From: Canna indica
Taxonomy: Eukaryota > Streptophyta > Magnoliopsida > Zingiberales > Cannaceae
Length of the DNA: 64,000 bases
Direction of reading: 5' to 3'
Assembly (NCBI GenBank): GCA_034359265.1
Contig: CP136894.1
Coordinates: 34,006,501 to 34,070,500, forward strand
Shown here: positions 46,440 through 57,773 of the stretch, piece by piece
How the letters are laid out: each line of letters begins with the position of its first letter
Numbering within the stretch: the first letter of the stretch is position 1
The notes under the pieces: model-generated
Database searches by the model: none
What the model was told of the DNA's origin: nothing
Seen by the model: the letters and a program-made list of their open reading frames with translations, nothing else
Position numbers and translations under genes: made by a program

Positions 46440-47518
46440 ATTTGTCCTCGAATTTACTTGAATAACAAGGACTTACCGACTCCTTGAACAAGGAAGGGTA
46501 GCGCTCTCTCATGTCCTGCTCTTCCTCCCATGTGGAGACCTACACCGGCCTCTCATGTGCGAACAAGGAAGGGACTACCATGAGTGATTCCCCGGCCTCA
46601 AACCAACCCACCGGAGACCTACACCGCCGCCCATACAAAGCCTCAAAAGGGGCCATGCCAATGCTACTGTGATAGCTATTGTTGTAGGCGAACTCTATCA
46701 GCGGTAGGTGCCTCTCCCAGCCGTCGGCCATATCCAGGACACATGCTCTCAACATGTCCTCCAAAGTTTGGATGGTCCACTCTGACTGCCCGTCTGTCTA
46801 CGGATGGAAAGCTTTGCTGAAATGCACCTGGGTACCCAAGGCTTCCTGGAAGGACTGATATAACCAGGCTGTGAACTAGGTACCGTGGTCGGATATAATC
46901 ATCACCGGGGTACCATGATATGCCATAATCCTATCCAAGAATAGTCGGGCGTACTGCTCCGCAGAGAAGGTAGTTTTCACTGGTATAAAGTGTGTGGTCT
47001 TGGTTAATCGGTCCACTACCACCCAAATGGAATCAAAACCCTCTTTTCACTTAGGCCATCCGGTCACTAGATCCATGGTGGTTTTCTCCCATTTCCACTC
47101 GAGCACCTCGAGGTTTTGCTGAAGCCCCGCAAGCTTAAGGTGTTCGGCCTTCACCTGCGGGCAGACTAGACATTTGGAGACAAACTCTAGTACCTCTCTT
47201 TTCATACCTTTCCACCAGTAATATTGCCTTAAATCCTGGTACATCTTGGTGGCACCCGGATGCATCGTGTAAGTGGAACAATGACCCAATTCCAGGACTT
47301 GCCTGCTCACCTCAGCCATATCTGGTACTACTATCCAGTCTAAAACTATTCTCTGCATCGTCTCTTTGCACCACATCCTTGGTCAGAGCACAAAAGGCAT
47401 CCTCCCCCTGCGTGGCTCGCAGCATGTCCACCACCGTGGACTGTACCCGCAGGTGTGCCATCAGGGCACCTGAAGCTGACACTGATAAGGTTGCACCCCC
47501 ATCTTGGCACAAAGCCAA
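46440..47518 (-). pseudogene. Gypsy-2 integrase with chromodomain remnant
   Basis: Read downward: an HHCC zinc-binding domain (HPGATKMYQDLRQYYWW and KCLVCPQVKAEH, 47290-47140) and the catalytic core with its three acidic positions visible (VVVDRLTK, IISDHGT and the QTLEDMLRA Glu). Then [20 protein letters not shown] and the GRRCRSP block. Stops near 46888 and 46802 and a shift near 47370 break it. About 150 residues are missing between [11 protein letters not shown] and the closing segment (STWEEEQDMRERYPSLF), which resembles the end of a chromodomain. Confidence 0.85.
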
Positions 47519-47663
47519 CTCTCGAGCTAGAGGCCTATGCTACTTCGAAATGAGCTAAACTACCCATGGACTTCCTGCTCAGAGCATCTGCTACCACATT
47601 TGCTTTCCCTGGATGATACATAATGGTGCAATCATAATCCTTTAGGAGCTCTAGCCAACTCCT

Positions 47664-47990
47664 TTACCTGAGGTTCAGCCCCTTTTGGGTAAGCAAGTAC
47701 TGCAGGCTCTTGTGATCTATGTAGATCTCGCAAGTCTCCCCGTACAGGTAGTGTCGCCAAAGCTTCAGTGTAAAGACCACTGCCGCTAGTTCTAGGTCAT
47801 GCGTCGGATAGTTCTTCTCATGAACTTTCAGCTGGCGAGACGCATAAGCGATGACTCTGCCAAACTGCATTAAGATGCAGCCCAGGCCAACCCGAGAGGC
47901 ATCACAGAATACTACAAACCCTCCTGAGCCAAAAGGTACAGCCAATACGGGTGCAGATGTCAAACATGCCTTGAGCTTCTGAAAGCTCAC
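47664..47990 (-). pseudogene. Gypsy-2 RNase H domain
   Basis: Ty3-type RNase [17 protein letters not shown] with the first Asp, [12 protein letters not shown] with the Glu, and [11 protein letters not shown] with the next Asp. It follows RT with a frameshift near 47990 and ends before a decayed connection to integrase (47520-47660). The enzyme would degrade the RNA of the RNA-DNA hybrid. Confidence 0.85.
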
Positions 47991-48823
47991 TTCGTATTTG
48001 TCATCCCAAATGAACCTGACCTTTTCTGGGTCAACCGAGTCAAAGGGGATACAATTCTGGAGAAGTTCTCTACAAACTTCCGATAGTACTTGGCCAAACC
48101 AAGAGAACTGCGGACCTTAGTCACGCTAGTCGGCCGTTTCCAGCTCTGCACCACTTCTTTCTTGGCAAGATCTACCCTTATCCCTTCCTTGGACACTACA
48201 TGGCCCAAGAACCCTACACTTTCCAACCAAAATTCACACTTAGAAAATTTTGCAAACAAACGGTACTCTCTGAGTGTTTCTAGGACCATTCTCAAGTGCT
48301 TAGAGTGCTCTTCCTCACTCTTGGAGTAAACCATAATGTCGTCAATGAAGACGATCACAAAGATGTCCAGGTACTCCTTAAATACCCTGTATATTAGGTC
48401 CATGAAGGCAGCAGGTGTATTGGTTAGGCCAAAGGACATCACTAGGAACTCCTAGTGACCGTAGCGAGTCCTAAAGGTCGTCTTAGGCACATCGCAGTCC
48501 CGGATCCTCAACTGATGGTACCCGTACTTTAGATCTATCTTTGAAAACAACTGTGCTCCCTGCAGCTGGTCAAACAAATCGTCTATCCTCGACAGTGGGT
48601 AGCGATTCTTGACGGTCACCTTGTTCAGCTGCCTATAGTCGATGCACATGCGCATCGACCCATCCTTCTTCTTCACGAAGAGAACCGAGGAACCCCAGGG
48701 TGACACGCTCGGCCGGATGAAATCCAGGTCTAGAATTTCCTGCAATTGCACTTTTAACTCCATGAGTTCGGCCGGTGCCATCCTATAAGGTGGAATGGAA
48801 ATTGGTTTCACCCCGGGCTGCAA
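47987..48823 (-). pseudogene. Gypsy-2 reverse transcriptase, one break
   Basis: The stretch from 48823 covers [39 protein letters not shown], and [13 protein letters not shown] with the motif A Asp. After a single break at about 48450, the frame 48442-47987 has [14 protein letters not shown] and the catalytic FIDDIMVYS box, then the thumb (FLGHVVS; YYRKFV). Catalytic aspartates are all present, making this the best-preserved enzymatic domain in the window, though the frame is not continuous. Confidence 0.9.
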
Positions 48824-49764
48824 GTCAATGCAAAATCAACTTCCCTTCTGGGCGGCAATCTCGACAATTCTTCAGAAAACACATTAGGGAATTCACAGAC
48901 CACTGGGGTTCTGCGGACATTCCTTGCCTCACCCCTTTCTTCCTCAGCCACAGATACGAAGGCCAAGAAGGATTGGCAGTCGCCCCGAAGCAACTTATGA
49001 GCCTTTAGGGCTGAGATGACCCCTATCGGGTTGCTACCTCCCTCTCCTTGGAAGGTGAACTGCGGCAGCCCAGGCTTATTAAACATTACTATTTTAGCTC
49101 TGCAATCCAATATCGCAAAGTGCTCTGCCAACTAGTCCATGCCAAGGATGACATCAAGCTCAAGAGTGGGTAGGAGTGTCAAATCAACACTCAACACATA
49201 GTCGCAGATGAGCACCTCACAGTCTTGGTATATTGAATTTGCTTAGATTGCATCGCCCATAGGCGTTGATACTATCAATGGCCCATCGAACATGGAGGGT
49301 GCCATTGGCAATTTCACAGCAAATATGACAGACACAAATGAGTGTGTGGCACACGGATCAAATAAAACACATATAGCAGGCGAACATACTAAAATAGTAC
49401 CTGCCACCACTACTTTGGACGCCTCTTCCCCATCACGATTCATAGCAAATACCCAAGCAAGAGGCCTCTCTAAATGACAGGTCTGCGGCCCCTTATTTTG
49501 TGTCTGCCCCTTTTGAGCCACTGACCCTACTGACATAGGCGCCTTTCCCTTAGACTGCTCAGGCTTCTGGCCATTTTCCTCAGGACAGTCCTTCTTGAAG
49601 TGCCTGATTCGGCCGCACCTGAAGCAAGTGTTTGCGTGATTAAGGTAGGCTCCCCAGTGCCTCCAGCTACTATTGCTGCCACATTGCAGCACCTCAAACT
49701 TCCGAGAGGCACCTCCTGGAACTGACATGCCACCAGACTTGCCCGACATCTCAAAGTCCCACAT
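48808..49764 (-). pseudogene. Gypsy-2 gag C-terminus and protease
   Basis: Zinc knuckle CFRCGRIRHFKKDC (one changed position, Arg-His for Gly-His), a Gln/Lys-rich linker, and retropepsin with LFDPCATHSF, where the Gly after Asp is Cys, then a stop near 49243. The frame 49131-48808 continues with ILDCRAKIVMFN and the VCEFPNVFSEEL linker into RT. The N-terminal gag is missing because element E's LTR replaces it. Confidence 0.85.
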
Positions 49765-49799
49765 TGTAACACCTCGATGGAATGATGTTTAGTATTGGC

Positions 49800-50220
49800 A
49801 GCAGCAAATTCGATCGACTGACTGGTCGACCGAATGATGCGCAGAAGTGGCAGTAGCCATTCGGCCAATCGAAATTGGCGAAGGAATTTTTGCATGGTTG
49901 CATCGGTCGACCGGTTGGTCGATCGACCGATGCCAAAAATTGGTAGAGAGTTCATCAGTCGACCGATCGGTCGACCGGATGGCATAGCGCGAGTCAGGGA
50001 ACTCAAGTCGATCAACCGATTGGTCGACCGGCCAAATCTCGCAACGATCAATCGACCCGTCAGTCGACCGAATGGCATATAAATGTTGGCTTCGGTCGAT
50101 CCGTTTTGAAGTAGACATTTCTCCATCAACCGGTCGACCGATCAAGGGAAAAATGTTACAGTGAGCCAGCAGTTGATTGGTCGGTCGACCGACACTTCGA
50201 TCGGACCATCGATCAGGTGT
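49800..50220. repeat. GTCGAC palindrome array in the left LTR of E
   Basis: At least seven dyads. 49958-49975 is a perfect 18-nt palindrome (GTCGACCGATCGGTCGAC); others lie near 49808, 49905, 50010, 50050, 50130 and 50175, with spacings of about 40-100 bp. Confidence 0.9.
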
Positions 50221-50268
50221 CTGTAACGGTCGAAAATAATCTCGTTGACACCTTGTTTCAGTTGGGTC

Positions 50269-50276
50269 TATAAATA
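50269..50276 (+). promoter_or_regulatory. LTR TATA box (element E left)
   Basis: TATAAATA, followed by CTCCATTC, about 50 bp downstream of the last palindrome. Confidence 0.6.
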
Positions 50277-50797
50277 CTCCATTCTAATCTTTCTTAATAC
50301 CTTCTCTCTCAGATTTTTGGTGATAAAAAGCTTCAAAGAGTGATTCAATTCCATCATCCAAACCTTTAAAGCGCTAAACGTTCATCAACTGAGTCTTCTT
50401 CCCTTGCTGCCAAAGGAGTTTTATTTCAAAGGGTTGATCAAGCTGGTTAAGCGCGAGAAGAAGAGGCAGTTAAGCGTGATAAGCTACTATTCCTCTTCTT
50501 GTAACAAGTCCTCATTGTAAGGAAAACTCGAATTAATCTAGTTAACTTAGTTTGGAAATCCTAAGTGGGATGCTTAGGTAGTGGAGTTGGCATTGGGCCC
50601 GAACCATTATAAATCCGTGTGTTTGCGTTGATTTATCGATTGTATTAATTGCTTTATTATTTATCATTTCCGCATCAAAATCACTCAATCGTAAATCGCC
50701 TAAACAATCTAAGTAAATGATTAAAATCGAATTAAGCAAATAACATTAGAAAACACACTATTCACCACCCATCTAGTGTGCTATTTCATACAACAAT

Positions 50798-50814
50798 TGG
50801 TATCAAAGCGGGTC
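50798..50814 (+). promoter_or_regulatory. Primer binding site of element E
   Basis: TGGTATCAAAGCGGGTC, one mismatch to the initiator tRNA-Met complement, 2 bp from the LTR. Confidence 0.85.
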
Positions 50815-50863
50815 CTTAGCTTGAGATTTCACCATCTCTTCTACTATTTATCTCGATCCTAAA

Positions 50864-52252
50864 ATGGCACGAGAGAGTATAGCGTCTTCACCTCCTAAGT
50901 TTGATGAGTCAAACTTTGGTCTTTGGAAGAGTAGAATGTATACTTTTCTAAAGACTCAAGGGTTAGGTGTATTTAGCATGGTGAAGATAAAATATATTGA
51001 ACCTAAGGAAAATATGGATTCATGGACTAAAGAACAAATTAATATATTTGAGTTAAATGCAAAAGCTACAAATTGCATATTTTGTTCTTTGGAAAATAAT
51101 GTACTTGAGAAGATCATGCATTGTACTTCTGCATATGATATCTAGAATACTTTGAACATGCTTTATGATTATGCTAAAACTGAAGAACTCATTACTCTAA
51201 ATGAAGGAGACGATGACAATTGTCATGCTCCTATATCTAATGAAATTCTTGAAGCTTTTAGTGTTTCTAGCCAAAGAAGTACAAAGAGTCGAAAGAGAAA
51301 GGTGATATGTCACCTATGCAATGAGAAAGGGCACGTGAGAAAGAATTGCCCTAGCATGAAGAACAAGGCAAAATGGAAGTCAAATGCTTCCACTCACTCA
51401 CTTTCATCAAGTGAGGCATCCTCACACCATGATCACGAAGTCAACATCATGAACGTTGATGAGGAGGTATGTTCTTCCTCTAGTCATGATAACAAAAATG
51501 GTAGTATTAATTCATCTAGTTCTCATGATTTCCTTTATGATGAATTAATGGATGAATATAAAAGAATGTATGCCTTGCTTGTTAGAAAAGATAAAGAGAA
51601 CAAAAAATTGAAGAAAGAAAACTTAAATCTTAGTTCTCAATTGCATGATGTAAAATTAGAAAATGAGAAGTTAAAAACTAGTGTCTTAAATTCATGCCAT
51701 GACACCTTAAGTGTTGACAATCAAGACTTAAAGACAAAAAATGACATCTTAAGGAAGGAAAGTAGCATGTTGAAAACTCAATTGCATGCTTTGCATAACT
51801 CCATGATTGAATTGAAAAATGAGGTTCTAAACCTAAACAAGAAAGTGAATGAAGTGAAAAATATTTCCTCATTTAAGAATTTTAGTAGAAATGACCTTTC
51901 GAAAAAGAATGTTCATGCCAATGTTAAATCTCTTGTTAGACATTATACTCTTAGACCTCATGATCATAAGAAGAAAAATAATGTGTTTAAGAATGCTTAT
52001 ATTCATCATGTTTCACATGCCAAGCATTCTAATGATAAATCACATGTCCATAACAAAAATAAAAAATTTAATGGACATTGTTTTTGTTGTGGTGTATATG
52101 GGCATGCTATATATGATTGTCCATTCAAGATGAACCCAAGTGGAGTTAAAACACTTTGGGTAGCTAAGCCCTCTAACACTCAAGGACCCAAAGCCATTTG
52201 GGTACCAAAGGTTCCATGTTCTTTTGTAGAGGGAGCAACCGCACAAGGGTAA
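50864..52252 (+). pseudogene. gag of element E: near-intact, single nonsense codon
   Basis: One frame of 463 codons from ATG 50864 to TAA at about 52252, broken only by a TAG at 51143-51145 (codon 94), where sister copies have Trp in the FDIW segment. Order: UBN2-like domain (codons 1-115), knuckle 1 CHLCNEKGHVRKNC (near 51310-51350), Ser/His-rich linker, coiled coil of about 120 residues (51560-51860; KKLKKENLNL, KLENEKLK), a His/Lys/Asn-rich basic stretch, knuckle 2 CFCCGVYGHAIYDC (near 52085-52125), and a Trp-rich tail. It would be a particle-forming, RNA-binding protein. No pol follows. It is the reference copy for the family Gag. Confidence 0.9.
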
Positions 52253-53640
52253 AGGAAAAAAAAGAATTGAAGTTGACCATGGACATCAGTAAAGAATCCA
52301 TCTTTGGTTGCAACTTCAAGTCATGAAGATGCCATAGGTATGAAAATTGGCATCTAGGTATCTTTGGTATCATCTCCTATACTTATCTGCATAAATTATA
52401 GTTGGAATTTTTATACATGCTTAATATTAGTAGATTTTTCAATCTTGATAAGTTTTATCAAAATGATTTTTGATTTCCGATCTCTTCGGAGACCTATGTA
52501 GCTTGTAATGGGCTCGTGCGATCCTGCGGTTTTAAATTGTAGGCTCATTGTGGCCTTTCGAGCTTCAACCAATAGTAAGGGTTGGAGATCATGTTTTCAT
52601 CAATATTATATTTATGATATCTTGAAAATTCGTTTTGGATTCATGACAACATATTTTGAAATGGATTTCAAACTATTTAGCAAAGTAAATCTTGAAATCC
52701 ATACTTGGTTTTCTTTTTGCAATCTAGTACGGTAACTTGTTAGTAGTCACATTTCCATTATGTTACTAATGAATATTGCTTGCAAGTTATCAAAAATGTG
52801 ATGGGAGGTTAGTAGAGCAAAATTGAAAAGGAAATGAAAAATTTGGAAAATTCTCAAGAATGAGGTATGAGTTCAATTTTGCAAAAAATATTTGTATAGT
52901 AATTAATTATTCATGATTAATGATGTCTCGATGCTCATGATTGCCCTTGCTTGATAAATGCATGAAAGTTCATGAGTAAGTAAATCTTTGATAACTTAGG
53001 CAATTTCATATATTGACTGGATGAAATTTGCTCTAGGTTAGAATTTTTATTAGAGACCTCATTTTCTATGGATTGGCAAACATGTTTTAAATACACACAT
53101 CATATGAGTCTAGGTTGTTACACTTTTTATCACATGAAAACTCATAACTAGATGAACAATGTGATCACTAGATTAGTTCATGAGACTCAAAATAGAAATA
53201 ATTGACCTAAGTCAACAATCCGACTTAGAAATCTCGTTTTGAGTTTAAATTTTCACAAACATATTTAAATTCGCTCATGTTCGATGTCCAAGTGTCTAAG
53301 TTAGAGAAAACATGAGTAGATAGCCAGATTTGATTCTTAGCACTTTCGTAGTTTTGAGCATACTTTGATTAAAATCGTGCTAAGCTCATATCTTGATTAA
53401 ATGATATTAATTTCACTTCAAACTTGATAAACAAGTGTTAAATAATCATATCCTGATATCTAGAAAATTTGAGCAAAATCTGAAATCGGTGGATAAATAA
53501 TTCATATTTACAAAAATGTCACTGAGATCTTGTAGAATTTTTAGAAAGTTGTAGAGATATTCTTTTTGAGTGATTCTTGATTCTTTGGAATCCTCATAGG
53601 GTCTAATTTGTGTAAAAATAATTTCACAAAATTTGAATGA
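52253..53640 (+). other. Post-gag noncoding region of element E
   Basis: No reading frame. Similar to the corresponding region in A and D up to about 53640, where the family-specific similarity ends and the extra ORF region starts. Confidence 0.65.
52471..52625 (+). other. Conserved post-gag noncoding block, copy in E
   Basis: Hairpin 1 GATCTC-TTCG-GAGACC (52479-52494) keeps five of six pairs. The downstream stem is GAGATCAT with a bulged ATGATATCT partner, again with A-T at the seventh pair. Confidence 0.6.
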
Positions 53641-53649
53641 TCACACCCT

Positions 53650-54868
53650 CTCAAAAATATTTTTTTCTTAAGGAATAAAAACCAAGGCAGATCGAGCGAT
53701 CGATCGAAATTCAACCGCCCGATCGATCGACGGGCGAAAAAGAACCCAGATCGCCCATTTCTTCGGTCAGATTTAATCCTGGTCATTCAAATTGTTTGCT
53801 TAAGCCCGAAACTAGGGCTTCCTTGCCCATTCGACCGGCTACCCCATTCCAAGACTTCTCCTTTCATCCTCTAGGGTTCTACCTCCTCTCCAAGACTCTT
53901 CTCCAAGGTAAAAAGCCCTCTTCATCCATCATTCTTGAAGTTTTTCTCAAAATCATGATTTCTTCACTCAATATGTCTTGATTCATACACAAAAAGGTTA
54001 TTCATGCTTATGTTACATGAATGATAACTTTTGTTTAGCATGTTTACTCCAAAAATGAGTTTTCTTCCAACAAAAATTAAATATTTCATGTTTTCTTCAA
54101 ATGATTCATCATTGGTTCTTTAATAGAATTTTTTTTTCATCAAAAATTATTATTCAAGAATTCTATTGTTTGCTTTCATGAGTTTTTTTCTCAACCTTAA
54201 AATTAGGCCTTCTTAAAATAATTTTGTTTTGGTCAAAAACAAAAATATTTCTTATTCTTCTCTGGCCAAAATAAATTTTTCTTCTTTATATTTATGGATC
54301 CTCATGATTAATCCTTTTTTTTTGTTATTTATTATTTATTTATCTTGAAATTTAATCAGAAAATCTTTTTGTTCTTGCATGAGTCTATGCCGATCTTTAA
54401 ACTTTTCGTTCTCATTCTTTTGCGTTAAAAGCATGCATCTTTCATTTAAAACTAATCATCTACATCATCCTCAAAATTGTCTTGCAGAATGGCACCCAAG
54501 GCCAAACTCCCATCCTTACCCGATAATCTTTTGACCAAATTAGGAAAGAAACAAGCCTCTAAGTTTGTAGATAGAGTGTTCTTGTTGGTTTTCTTTCTTT
54601 TGTGTTCTCTATTTTTTTTATTTCTTTTTGTAGATCAAATGGTGCATATTGGTGTCTTAAAAATTCTAGGGGGAAGAAAAATAAATTTTGGACTCATACA
54701 TTGATATTTAATATTAAAATTATAATGCTTTTCTCTCAATAAGAAACATAGGAAAAAGATTCTTGTAAAAATTCATGTTGATCTTAGAAGTGTCCCTTCT
54801 CTTTGGTTTAGGTGCATACATTACCCATCAAAGCTAATTATATGCACATTATCCTAGTTGTCTTGTAG
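53650..54868 (+). other. 5' part of the extra ORF region of E: possible leader with intron signals
   Basis: Contains CGATCGATCGA-type motifs (53694-53740), a CT-rich stretch, and a donor-like CCAAG-GTAAAA (GT at 53908). After a T-rich interval come acceptor-like TTGTCTTGCAG (54487) and TTGTCTTGTAG (54868), each directly followed by the start ATGGCACCCAAG of a reading frame. The layout resembles a plant 5' exon plus intron; splicing is inferred only. Confidence 0.4.
54437..54575 (+). pseudogene. Duplicated 5' fragment of the E-specific ORF
   Basis: A diverged copy of the 50 bp upstream and first ~29 codons of the ORF at 54869, 380 bp earlier (MAPKAKLPSLPDNLLTKLG against MAPKTKLPSLPDNLLTCIS). 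The similarity ends after FVDR precisely before a GT dinucleotide (54576). Beyond it the frame enters T-rich, low-complexity sequence. Confidence 0.6.
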
Positions 54869-56047
54869 ATGGCACCCAAGACAAAGCTTCCAAGTTTGCC
54901 TGATAATCTCCTAACCTGCATAAGCAAGACTCAAGCCCCTAGGTTTGTAGACAGAACCATCTTACAAACTCGTCCAGTGAACCTAGGAGAACTAGAAAAG
55001 TATGACATTAGAAGAAGGCTTGCAGCCCTAGGATGGGTAGAATACATAGGGAGACATGTACCAGTGTGTCCCATATTGATAAAGACATTCTTCTCTAACC
55101 TAATTATAGATAAGGCTAGACTAGGTGACTCACTAGTCCTTAGATCTGAAATCCTAGGTAAATCCATAGTCATCACTGAGACAGCCATTAGGGATGACTT
55201 TGGGTTCCCTCTGCTAGGAAGATCAATATATAGCATGTCCACACACCACTTTCATGAGGATTTTCCTAGTTTTGAGGTTGTGTCAGCCATTTGTTCTGAA
55301 GGTTACCAGGGGATGCTTCCTACTCAAAGCATCAAACTGTCAACTACTGCTAGGATTATGCATCTTATCATTGCTTATAATATACTTCCTAGGGCAAGAC
55401 ATTATGATGAGGTAACCAGCACGAGCACAAGAGTGCTCTTTTATGCTATGACCCGTAGACCTATAAACGTTCCTTATCTTATGCTTCGTTACATAGCGGA
55501 TGTTCATGCCTCTAAAAACTAAGCCCTATCCTATGCCACAGTAATCTCTCATTTCATCTATGATGCTGGGGTAAATAGGTCCAAATTTGAGATAGAGTCT
55601 GTGCCCAAAGCAATAGAAACCTATACCCTAAACCGTATGAAAATACTTGAAAACCAGCGCAGTAAGAGGGTACGGGTGGCACCTAAGGCGTATAACGATG
55701 AGGAGGAGGACAGGGATGAGGCGGATGCTGGTGGAAGCTCATTAATTGCTACTCATATTGTGCGTTTGGGAGAGCTAGAGCATCGATTTGCTCAATTTCA
55801 TATTGACTAACTGGAATGGAACAGAGTTATGACAGGGCGTCTAGACGAGTACGGCCGATGCATCGATTAGTATGGTCAGATAATCGATGTTTACGGTTGT
55901 CGCATTGATGAGTATGGTCAACGCATCGATCTGTACGGTCAGAGAGTTGATGAGTATGGTCATCGCATTGATGAGATGTATGGTCGGGTGGATGAGATGT
56001 CGCAATACTATCAGACGCATCTGCCAGCTCCACCCGAGGACGATTAG
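54869..56047 (+). pseudogene. E-specific ORF: plant-transposon-protein-like domain plus heptad-repeat tail
   Basis: ATG 54869, frame of 392 codons to TAG at 56045, broken by three stops (55520-55522, 55808-55810, 55868-55870). Codons 30-245 look like the domain known as putative plant transposon protein (RFVDRTIL; the LGWVEYIGRHVPVCPILI segment; FFSNL; GLP-type FGFPLLG; YDEVTSTSTRVLFYAM; then ISHFIYDAGV). Next a basic and acidic linker (KRVRVAPKAY, EEEDRDEAD), then seven 7-residue repeats, and a short acidic end. It lies between gag and the 3' LTR, the place of env-like genes in some Sireviruses. The function is unknown; similarity to the named domain is from memory and needs a profile search. 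Sister elements A and D lack it. Confidence 0.6.
55844..55990 (+). repeat. Seven 21-bp in-frame heptad repeats
   Basis: Seven consecutive 21-bp units encoding D-E-Y-G-x-R-I-like heptads (units start at 55844, 55865, 55886, 55907, 55928, 55949 and 55970). The second has a TAG. The hydrophobic position 7 is Ile or Val in every unit, as in a coiled coil. Confidence 0.85.
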
Positions 56048-56282
56048 TCCCACTGTTGTGTGATGTCATTCATTCCATGGACTTGTATTAATACTATACT
56101 TTGCTTAGACTATTTTGTATTTGTATTTGAGACTGCTTGCCTTTATATTTATGTGGTTACACTAAACATATTATTGTTGCACTTAATTATGTGAGGATTG
56201 CATGATGTTGCACTTGATCATATGACTTATCATGAATGACTCATATTTTTTCCTTATTTTTTAAGTACCCTTTTTGTTCGAT

Positions 56283-56535
56283 GACAAAAGGGGGAGAAGA
56301 GTGTTCATCATTACGAGTTTACATGTTTCAAGTTAGGCATGATGATAGGGGGAGAGTTAAGATATGCATATTGATAGGGGGAGCACTAAATATAATATGT
56401 GTTGTATTCATCATCTTTTAATGCTCTCAAATATGCACTTATAAACTCATGCTTCACACTAATTGATTAATACATTACATATAGATTTTGTATTCTTTAT
56501 CATTGATGGTTTGTCATCATCAAAAAGGGGGAGAT
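56283..56535 (+). promoter_or_regulatory. Multiple polypurine tracts of element E
   Basis: Tracts at about 56286 (AAAAGGGGGAGAA), 56346, 56376 and 56523 (AAAAAGGGGGAGAT, adjacent to the LTR). Confidence 0.85.
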
Positions 56536-57163
56536 TGTTGGCCGAAGGTTTTTTCCTTTGTGCTCTACTCTCTTCATGATTATTTTGATGATAACAAACC
56601 AAATCTATCTAACCGAGTTCTTGAAGCATGAAGGTCGCACGTTCGATAAAGACAAAAGTCAGTTTCACAGTATGCGACATCGGTCTCGATACGACATATA
56701 TTTATGATGACTCACAGGAGTTCGACACGCGCACCAAAGATGTCTTGGATGAGTCTAGAGAACATCTGGAAATCTCTCTAAGTTGACGCACGCTGAAGGC
56801 TAGAACCCGGAAACAAAACGCGCAACAAGAAGATCCAAAGAAGAATTTCCAGCCTAGGTTTGGTTGATCGGTTGGTCAACCGAATGCTGTCAAAAATTGG
56901 TAGTAGCAAATTCGGTTGACCGGTCGGTCGATCGAGTGTGGTCAAAATTGGCAGTAGCCAATTCGGTCGACCGAATGTAGTGAAAAATTGGCAATAGCCA
57001 ATTCGATCAACCAGTCGGTCGATCGAAGTGTGCCCAAAAGTGGCAGATTGCCGTGATTGCTTACGCGGTCAATCAGTCGGTCGATCGATGATTGATCGGC
57101 AAGCGATCGGCGTCGCCAACGGGCAGAAAAATGCCCTCTAATGACACCTTGAGTTTAGAGGGT

Positions 57164-57171
57164 TATAAATA
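57164..57171 (+). promoter_or_regulatory. First TATA box in the duplicated LTR of E
   Basis: TATAAATA followed by CGCACCAAATACTCTC. Confidence 0.6.
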
Positions 57172-57765
57172 CGCACCAAATACTCTCACCAAAATGGTTG
57201 TTGATGCCTCTAAGCCTCAAAGAGTGATCCTAATCATCTTCTAAGCTCTCTCTTGATCAACTCTTCAAAACCTAGCCCTTGATCCCTCAATCTCAAGTGT
57301 TCATCATTGGAGGGTCCTTCAAGTTTAGAGAACATCTTGATACGACATACATTTACGATGACTCACAGGAGTTCGACGCGTGCACCAAAGACGGCTTGGA
57401 AAAGTCTAGAGAACATCTGGAAAGCTCTCTAAGTTGACGCATACTGAAGGCTGGAACCCGGAAACAAAGCGCGCAACAAGAAGATCCAAAGAAGAAGTTT
57501 CCAGCCCAGGTTCGATCGATCGGTTAGTCAACCGAATGCTGCCAAAAATTGGTAGTAGCCAATTCGATTGATCGGTCGATGGACCAAATGTGGTGAAAAA
57601 TTGACAGTAGCCAATTCGGTCGACCGAAGTGTGCCCAAAAGCGGTAGATTGCCGTGGTCGCATGGCCGGTTGATGAGTCAGTCGATCGACGATCGACTGG
57701 CAAGTGACCGGGCGTTGCCAACGGGCAAAAAAATATTTGTTGACGACACCTTGAGTTTCGGGGGT

Positions 57766-57773
57766 TATAAATA
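57766..57773 (+). promoter_or_regulatory. Second TATA box in the duplicated LTR of E
   Basis: TATAAATA followed by CCCACTCAAAATTCTC, 602 bp after the first. Confidence 0.6.

Larger units (their letters stand above)
43927..49768 (-). mobile_element. Gypsy-2: Ty3/gypsy (chromodomain, Tekay/Del type), 5' truncated
   Basis: One complete 3' LTR (43927-46419), a polypurine tract, and a decayed gag-pol read from 49765 down to 46440. The order protease, RT, RNase H, integrase and a chromodomain-like end fits Ty3/gypsy chromoviruses. Gag 5' part, leader and 5' LTR are replaced by the LTR of element E at about 49769. Confidence 0.9.
49769..50795 (+). repeat. Left LTR of element E, 5' truncated
   Basis: Starts within the U3 palindrome array and ends ATACAACA at 50795. 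It contains the TATA box (50269-50276) and the family R-U5 block. The exact left border with gypsy-2 is uncertain by about 20-30 bp. Confidence 0.8.

Noticed and set aside
49527..50129. 200-codon minus-strand frame spanning the gypsy-2/element E junction
   Set aside because: It is a chimera of gag sequence and LTR palindromes; the continuity is accidental.
49800..50220. Regularly spaced palindromes looking like a CRISPR array
   Set aside because: Spacers are also related to each other, repeat units are degenerate, and the array lies in the U3 of an LTR in a plant genome.
55827..56069. Open frame antisense to the heptad repeats (His-Thr-Asp-rich)
   Set aside because: It mirrors the 21-bp repeats on the opposite strand; the sense strand continues a longer domain-bearing frame.
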